Origin: a virus
DNA length: 34,121 nucleotides
Direction: 5' to 3' (one strand)
IMG/VR virus record: IMGVR_UViG_3300025508_000075
Coordinates: 1-34,121 of that record
A model generated the notes under the pieces. It was not told the DNA's origin, searched no databases, and saw only the letters and a program-made list of their open reading frames with translations. Position 1 is the first letter of the stretch. Each line of letters begins with the position of its first letter. The position numbers and the translations under genes are program-made. Shown one piece after another: positions 29,892-34,121 of the stretch.

Positions 29892-30002
29892 TTATATAAT
29901 TATTGCGATTGCAACTAAAATATATAAAACAAAAATGTGTGTTGAAGGTTTGTTTTTAATTTTAGTTTGAATGTCATAAATAATTTTATTAATTTTATCC
30001 AT
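29892..30002 (-). CDS. Single-span membrane microprotein (36 aa)
   Basis: MDKINKIIYDIQTKIKNKPS then THIFVLYILVAIAIII. Basic helix, then one span reaching the stop. Its ATG shares a base with the stop of the 236-aa gene (TAATG). Among ejection genes, so perhaps a small envelope-spanning or virion component. Unknown. Confidence 0.55.
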   Translation of the reverse strand: MDKINKIIYDIQTKIKNKPSTHIFVLYILVAIAIII

Positions 30003-30712
30003 TATAATAACCCTCCTAATAATCCACCAATTCCACCAAGTAAAGCACCTTGTCCTCCACCAAATTGTCCACCAACCAATGCACCTCCTAGTGCAGTTGT
30101 AAAAGGATTAGCTTGTGATTGTGTTTGTGCAGTTGTTACTGGAAATCCAGATGCAATAGGTGAAACTATTCCTGCATATTGTTGTAATGCTTGTAATGGA
30201 GCAAGTTGTTGTTGTCTTTGCAATGCTTCTAATTGTTGTCCTGTTTGAACTAAAGTTGGAGCTTGTGATGCAACACCAAGTTGTCTTGATCTTTCTTGTC
30301 CATAAGATTGAAATGCTAAAGGTAATGCAGCTTGTGCAACTTGAGCTAATGCTTGTTGTTGTGCCATAGGACTTGTTGGAGTTCTACCTGCACCACTAAA
30401 TTGTGATTGAACACCAGTTGAAATATCTGCTGCTGATTTTTGAATTAAAGGTGAAAGAAAAGGATTTAAATATTGTCCACCAAGAGTTGCTGCTAATTGT
30501 TGTTGTGCAGCATTTGCCATTGTTTCTTGTCCAGCTAAACCTGTTAATGTCTGTTGTGATGGTGGTACATATCCAGTTGCACCTACACCTTGACCATAAA
30601 GATTTGTAGATTCAGAAAGTATTTGTCCTAATGCTGGTTCGGCTGCTGCGTAAGGTGTTACACCTTGTGTTGTTGCTTGATTTCCTCCAGATGATCCTCC
30701 TCCAAAACTCAT
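30002..30712 (-). CDS. Gln/Ala-rich virion protein (236 aa), ejection-type
   Basis: Starts MSFGGGSSGGNQATTQGVTP; contains TNLYGQGVGATGYVPPSQQT, IQKSAADISTGVQSQFSGAG, RTPTSPMAQQQALAQVAQAA, and ends with a glycine zipper (GALVGGQFGGGQGALLGGIG, GLLGGLL). Rich in Gln, Ala, Gly with amphipathic helices, like ejection proteins that insert into membranes. The plus-strand frames over 30160 and 29967 are shadows of its Gln codons. Confidence 0.75.
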   Translation of the reverse strand: MSFGGGSSGGNQATTQGVTPYAAAEPALGQILSESTNLYGQGVGATGYVPPSQQTLTGLAGQETMANAAQQQLAATLGGQYLNPFLSPLIQKSAADISTGVQSQFSGAGRTPTSPMAQQQALAQVAQAALPLAFQSYGQERSRQLGVASQAPTLVQTGQQLEALQRQQQLAPLQALQQYAGIVSPIASGFPVTTAQTQSQANPFTTALGGALVGGQFGGGQGALLGGIGGLLGGLL

Positions 30713-31152
30713 GTATTCTCCTCTTGTTTAATTTCTTTTTCTAAAACAACATGGGTTCTTTTGTACCCATAATTGTTATAAACTTTTTGCCAACCTGGTC
30801 TAGCAATTATTTCCATTTTTTTACATTGTTGTTCTTTAGCAAACTTTTCAATATCATTAATTAAGTGTTGCCATTTATGTTTTTGTCTGCCAGTTGCAAT
30901 ATAGATATTACAAACTTTACCAAGTTTTCTTTGTATTATCTCTGTTACAACAACACCAAAATACTTATCAATCGTCTTTTGTTTATCTTTATCCCAGATA
31001 ACCCAAATTTGAAATTTGCTTTCTCTAGCAACTTGTAAAACAAAATCTGAATCGGTAAGTTGACTTGAATAAGCTAAAGCAGACTTAATATCTTTTTCTA
31101 CTAATGACCAAACTTTATCAAGTTCTTTAATTGGTATTTGTACTAAATTCAT
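30709..31152 (-). CDS. GNAT-fold acyltransferase-like protein (147 aa)
   Basis: Conserved-looking body: YFGVVVTEIIQRKLGKVCNI, FAKEQQCKKMEIIARPGWQK, VYNNYGYKRTHVVLEKEI. The end fits the GNAT motif B region, with 'R-P-G-W-x-x-x-Y-x-x-Y-G-Y' typical of phage GNAT-like proteins beside ejection genes. The acetyl-CoA-binding Q/RxxGxG/A signature is not evident, so it may be non-enzymatic or use another donor. Four-base overlap (ATGA) with the 236-aa gene. Confidence 0.65.
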   Translation of the reverse strand: MNLVQIPIKELDKVWSLVEKDIKSALAYSSQLTDSDFVLQVARESKFQIWVIWDKDKQKTIDKYFGVVVTEIIQRKLGKVCNIYIATGRQKHKWQHLINDIEKFAKEQQCKKMEIIARPGWQKVYNNYGYKRTHVVLEKEIKQEENT

Positions 31153-31160
31153 AAATACAT

Positions 31161-31193
31161 TAAAAAATGCTTAATAACAATATATAATTAAGC
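31161..31193 (-). terminator. Intrinsic terminator
   Basis: Minus-strand RNA: GCUUAAU (31193-31187), an 11-base loop, AUUAAGC (31175-31169), then AUUUUUUA. Seven perfect pairs and a six-U run, just at and after the stop of the beta-rich 113-aa gene. AU-rich, so only moderately strong. Confidence 0.55.
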
Positions 31194-31529
31194 ACTCTTT
31201 TCGTCAAATATTTCTAAATAACTTACTATCCCTGCTATGTTATTTGCAGAACCTGCTTTTATTTTTAAGGTATCACCTGATTCTAAAACCATAGTTCCTT
31301 TAACAAGATTATCTACTGTTTTAGATGCTAAATTAATATGTGCCACTTCATGCTCTGCATTAGATGCTGAACTATCTGTAGTAAATGCTTCTACTTCAAT
31401 ATTACCAGAGTGAATATTTGTAATCTGTATTGATTTAATTAATGCAGTTCTGTTAGTTGGACAAGTATATACAGTTGTTTTGTTTGTCGTTGTCAGATCA
31501 AACATAGAATTTTTATAGACATTAGCCAT
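31188..31529 (-). CDS. Beta-rich virion protein (113 aa)
   Basis: MANVYKNSMFDLTTTNKTTV then TALIKSIQITNIHSGNIEVE and TLKIKAGSANNIAGIVSYLE. Jelly-roll-like strand pattern as in small fibre-cap, head-fibre or adhesin-accessory proteins of marine phages. Stop lies in the terminator stem. No good match named. Confidence 0.7.
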   Translation of the reverse strand: MANVYKNSMFDLTTTNKTTVYTCPTNRTALIKSIQITNIHSGNIEVEAFTTDSSASNAEHEVAHINLASKTVDNLVKGTMVLESGDTLKIKAGSANNIAGIVSYLEIFDEKSA

Positions 31530-31531
31530 AA

Positions 31532-32587
31532 TTATCTTGCAGTAGCTGGTATTGAAGCACCTACATTAGCTACAAGAGGTTCTTCTGCAAAAGCCATGTA
31601 GATGTATGTTCCACCACTTTCATTATGACCTGTACCACTTGCTCTTAATTTAAAACCATTTGATAATATATCTATTTCTGTACCACCAGTTTCTGCTGCT
31701 GATAAATTTGGACTTAAATAAGGATTATCATTATTGTATCCATCTCTTTTACTATCATGAAGATACCAATTTTTTGCTGTATCAGTTCTTTTAATAATAA
31801 TCATAGCTGGTTTAAATCCTAAATATGTAAATGTTCCATCAGTAGAACCATTACCAGTATAAGAACCAATCTTGCTATAACCAGTTTTTTCTGCGAAGCA
31901 GTAGGCAACATAAGTCACACCACTTTTATTTGTTCCACTATCATTATTTCCTAAATAAAATACAGAAGAAGTTGGCTCTTGGTCATTCCAAACATTAGTT
32001 GCTGTATATGGTACATTAGTTAAATTTAAGTATAATTCTTTAGTTGCACCTACTGATTTGTGATATACTCTCCAAGCATGAGCTTCAGATAAACTTTTTA
32101 CTAAAATCATTTTTGGTGCTACTCCCAAACCATGACCTACACTAGCACCAGAAGTTTGATTTCCTGTATATTTAACAATACTAAATCCTGCTGTAGTATT
32201 AACAGAAGTGTAAGTAGTGTTTATAGAGCCATCAGTATTTGATGAACCTTGACCACCACCTGCTTTCCAGTTCCATGATGCATATGTTTCTGAATTTTGA
32301 TTAGCTGCATAATTTGAAGCATCTGCACCTAAAGTAAATCCATCACTATTAAAAGCTGTTAAAGTATCTGCTGCTGTAACTTCGGCAGCACTATCAGAAC
32401 TTCTAACAAATTTAGTAGCTGTTCTAACTGCATCAAATAAAAGACCTGCACCTGCAGAACTTCTTTCTTTCAACCAAACTAAATCTGGTTGATGACCAAC
32501 AGATGAAATAGCATTTGTTGAACCATTACCTGTATAAAGTTTAGTATTAAAATGTAAGCTAGGTTTTGTAATTGATGAGTATGCCAT
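31532..32587 (-). CDS. YTGN-repeat appendage protein (351 aa), DUF7483-like
   Basis: Three divergent repeats: LYTGNGSTNAISSVGHQPDL with VWLKERSS; IVKYTGNQTSGASVGHGLGV with KMILVKSLSEAHAW; IGSYTGNGSTDGTFTYLGFK with AMIIIKRTDTAKNW. Each has a YTGNG start and a later strand with K(R/S). The form is that of DUF7483-type phage appendage proteins, from recall. Ends IPATAR. Probably part of the receptor-binding apparatus. Confidence 0.75.
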   Translation of the reverse strand: MAYSSITKPSLHFNTKLYTGNGSTNAISSVGHQPDLVWLKERSSAGAGLLFDAVRTATKFVRSSDSAAEVTAADTLTAFNSDGFTLGADASNYAANQNSETYASWNWKAGGGQGSSNTDGSINTTYTSVNTTAGFSIVKYTGNQTSGASVGHGLGVAPKMILVKSLSEAHAWRVYHKSVGATKELYLNLTNVPYTATNVWNDQEPTSSVFYLGNNDSGTNKSGVTYVAYCFAEKTGYSKIGSYTGNGSTDGTFTYLGFKPAMIIIKRTDTAKNWYLHDSKRDGYNNDNPYLSPNLSAAETGGTEIDILSNGFKLRASGTGHNESGGTYIYMAFAEEPLVANVGASIPATAR

Positions 32588-32595
32588 ATTATTTG

Positions 32596-33963
32596 TTATC
32601 CATAAGTGTTAATATTTTTTGTATTTAATGCGTAGTATCCAGATGGTACATCATATTCAAATAAACTTCCATTACCATTTGAACCAGCAGAACTAATAGG
32701 TGTAGTACCAAAAAATCCATTGCCGAAGTTTATGCTTTGTTTATCACCATTTCCATAAACATCAAAAAATGGAGTAGCTGCACCACTAATCCAAGATGCA
32801 CTTAATTTACCATTAATGCTAGTTCCTGGAAATGCTTGGTTGTTATTACCACTACCATCTGACCATGTGCTATCACTTGCACCACCATTTTTTGACATAT
32901 AAATATTTCCATTAGTTACATCTAATGCAACACTTATAATATCTCCTGCTGTATATGATGACATATAAGTTGTTGATGAGCCATTGTAATATATTTGTCC
33001 ATTTTGATGTATGTAAAAAGCATTTGCACCATAATAATAACTACCATTATGTGTTTTATTATTACCAAAAAACACACCTATTCTATGACCATTTGAGGGT
33101 GCTGCATCTATTTTCATTTCATAATACCATTTTCCAGTTTCAGGAGAGATAGTTGCAAATGCTTGTCTGTTATCATCAACACCATTAGCCATAGTTAAAT
33201 TACCATTTGAATATGTTGGTTTTAAAATTCCAGTACCACCATTCATTACATCATTAGGATTTAATGTAGCATAAGTATTTGATGGTGTATCAAGTGATTG
33301 TTTTAAATTTCCATTAACTGCAAATGTGTTTGAGTTACCAGAACTATCTGTACCCATAGCACCAGAGTTTTCAAATTTTAAATGAAAACCATTAGTACCC
33401 CAAGTAACACCAGATGGTGATTTAAATTTCCAAATACCTGATGTTGAATCTGTTTCACCAAATACTGTTGGTGCTAATGCTGCACCATCCACTATTGCAA
33501 CATGGCTTAAATAACCCTCAAAATAACTACTTGTGCCTTTTCTTAAACCTACAAGACTATCTACAGCAGAATTAATTGCTGTATCATAGTTTTGTGATGG
33601 ATATGTTGCTTCAGAAAAAGAAGTTTCTTGAACTCCATTTACATAAACTTTTACTCTATTTGAAGCTGTCGCTTGTGTAGTATCAACAGCAGCCATTACA
33701 TGATACCAAGCTGAAGTATCTCTAAATTTTCTATTTGTATGAAGCCTAAAATCCTTACTTCCATTTGAAGCATAACCAGATATATTAAATTGGTCATTTG
33801 AATCAAATTTAAATTGTGCCATTTGGTCTTGATTATATTCTCCAGCAGTAACCATATAAGCATAATCATAACTTAATTTTGACCTTTTTACCCAAACTGA
33901 AATAGTAAATGTTTTTCTATTCCCTGCTGATGATGGTGTTCGTACTAAATAACTGTTTGCCAT
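32596..33963 (-). CDS. LamG plus SPRY-type adhesin (455 aa)
   Basis: Residues about 10-165: concanavalin/LamG-like (KTFTISVWVKRSKLSYDYAY; SAWYHVMAAVDTTQATASNR; KVYVNGVQETSF; LVGLRKGTSSYFEGYLSHVA). Residues about 235-420: SPRY/B30.2-like (ISPETGKWYYEMKIDAAPSN; GDIISVALDVTNGNIYMSKN; WISGAATPFFDVYGNGDKQS). Such two-domain carbohydrate-binding proteins decorate marine phage tails. Lies directly behind the second fibre gene, so it is likely a fibre tip or accessory receptor-binding protein. Confidence 0.8.
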   Translation of the reverse strand: MANSYLVRTPSSAGNRKTFTISVWVKRSKLSYDYAYMVTAGEYNQDQMAQFKFDSNDQFNISGYASNGSKDFRLHTNRKFRDTSAWYHVMAAVDTTQATASNRVKVYVNGVQETSFSEATYPSQNYDTAINSAVDSLVGLRKGTSSYFEGYLSHVAIVDGAALAPTVFGETDSTSGIWKFKSPSGVTWGTNGFHLKFENSGAMGTDSSGNSNTFAVNGNLKQSLDTPSNTYATLNPNDVMNGGTGILKPTYSNGNLTMANGVDDNRQAFATISPETGKWYYEMKIDAAPSNGHRIGVFFGNNKTHNGSYYYGANAFYIHQNGQIYYNGSSTTYMSSYTAGDIISVALDVTNGNIYMSKNGGASDSTWSDGSGNNNQAFPGTSINGKLSASWISGAATPFFDVYGNGDKQSINFGNGFFGTTPISSAGSNGNGSLFEYDVPSGYYALNTKNINTYG

Positions 33964-33972
33964 AATATTATC

Positions 33973-34121
33973 CTAGTTAAACTGTCCAGAGTTGTTAGCT
34001 CCTAAATTAATTGTTATTGTAAATGCTCTATCAGCAGTTTGACCTTGAGCATCTGTAGCTCTCAAAGTAAAACTAAATGTTGTATCTGATGTTGTGCCAC
34101 TCTCTGTACCACTTATCACAC
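33973..34121 (-). CDS. Second fibre protein, 3' end only
   Basis: The visible 49 complete codons read VISGTESGTTSDTTFSFTLR, then ATDAQGQTADRAFTITINLG and ANNSGQFN with a TAG stop. This is an Ig/cadherin-like C-terminal domain, paralogous to the end of the fibre at the left edge (NFTLRITDAEAQTVDRAFSL ... GGGQF). The upstream part lies outside the window. Ends 9 bases before the LamG+SPRY start. Confidence 0.8.
   Translation of the reverse strand, partial: VISGTESGTTSDTTFSFTLRATDAQGQTADRAFTITINLGANNSGQFN

Noticed and set aside
29967-30609. Plus-strand Cys- or Leu/Val-rich frames
   Set aside because: They mirror Gln/Ala/Gly codons of the 236-aa virion protein.
1-34121. Diversity-generating retroelement for the fibre/LamG proteins
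   Set aside because: No reverse transcriptase gene and no obvious template repeat are visible.

Overview
The window reads as almost the whole genome of a small, AT-rich tailed bacteriophage with a podovirus-type virion. The capsid protein resembles the SU10/DUF5309 family, the portal is P22-like, and there are an SU10-type adaptor, a nozzle-like protein, fibres and ejection proteins. Strong AT bias, an alphaproteobacterial style of HTH regulator (ending in the VSYFFEGF pattern), LamG/SPRY and YTGN-repeat appendage proteins, and a set of short basic proteins common in marine phages suggest a marine alphaproteobacterial host, plausibly SAR11-like. The host is inference. No integrase, DNA polymerase, primase, helicase or RNA polymerase is visible, and no tRNA or CRISPR array was seen.

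Layout. Minus strand, about 13.2 kb down to 1: small terminase, a roughly 310-base non-coding gap, a 60-aa protein, large terminase, portal, a 98-aa protein, scaffold, major capsid protein, two beta-rich virion proteins, a 44-aa basic protein, a 110-aa protein, adaptor, nozzle, a 49-aa protein, and a long repetitive fibre that runs off the left edge. Minus strand, 34.1 kb down to 20.6 kb: the 3' end of a second fibre whose C-terminus is paralogous to the first, a LamG+SPRY protein, a YTGN-repeat protein, a beta-rich protein, a terminator, a GNAT-like protein, four putative ejection-related proteins (1110, 243, 227 and 236 aa) with a tiny membrane protein among them, a coiled-coil/membrane protein, a PD-(D/E)XK nuclease, small membrane and Cys-rich proteins, lysozyme, holin, a cassette of very basic microproteins, and a zinc-ribbon protein. 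If the molecule is circular or circularly permuted, these two blocks form one continuous late transcription unit through the fibre region.

Plus strand, 13.28-20.64 kb: the early/replication side. It starts at overlapping TTGACA promoters and a very acidic 96-aa protein. A chain of stop/start-overlapping microgenes follows, several of them single membrane spans and one a lipoprotein, ending at a strong convergent hairpin. After a three-gene minus-strand island (93-aa protein, winged-helix protein, nuclease-like protein) come a Cas4/RecB-type exonuclease, a coiled-coil protein, an Erf/Rad52-type annealing protein, a structured non-coding element and several small regulators including an Xre-type repressor.

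Working together: the early side supplies host takeover factors and recombination functions, and replication probably depends on the host replisome. The late side packages DNA (TerS/TerL/portal), builds capsid and tail, ejects DNA and lyses the cell. Many genes are under 60 codons, read from short overlaps (ATGA, TAATG) and Shine-Dalgarno sites; their functions are mostly unknown.
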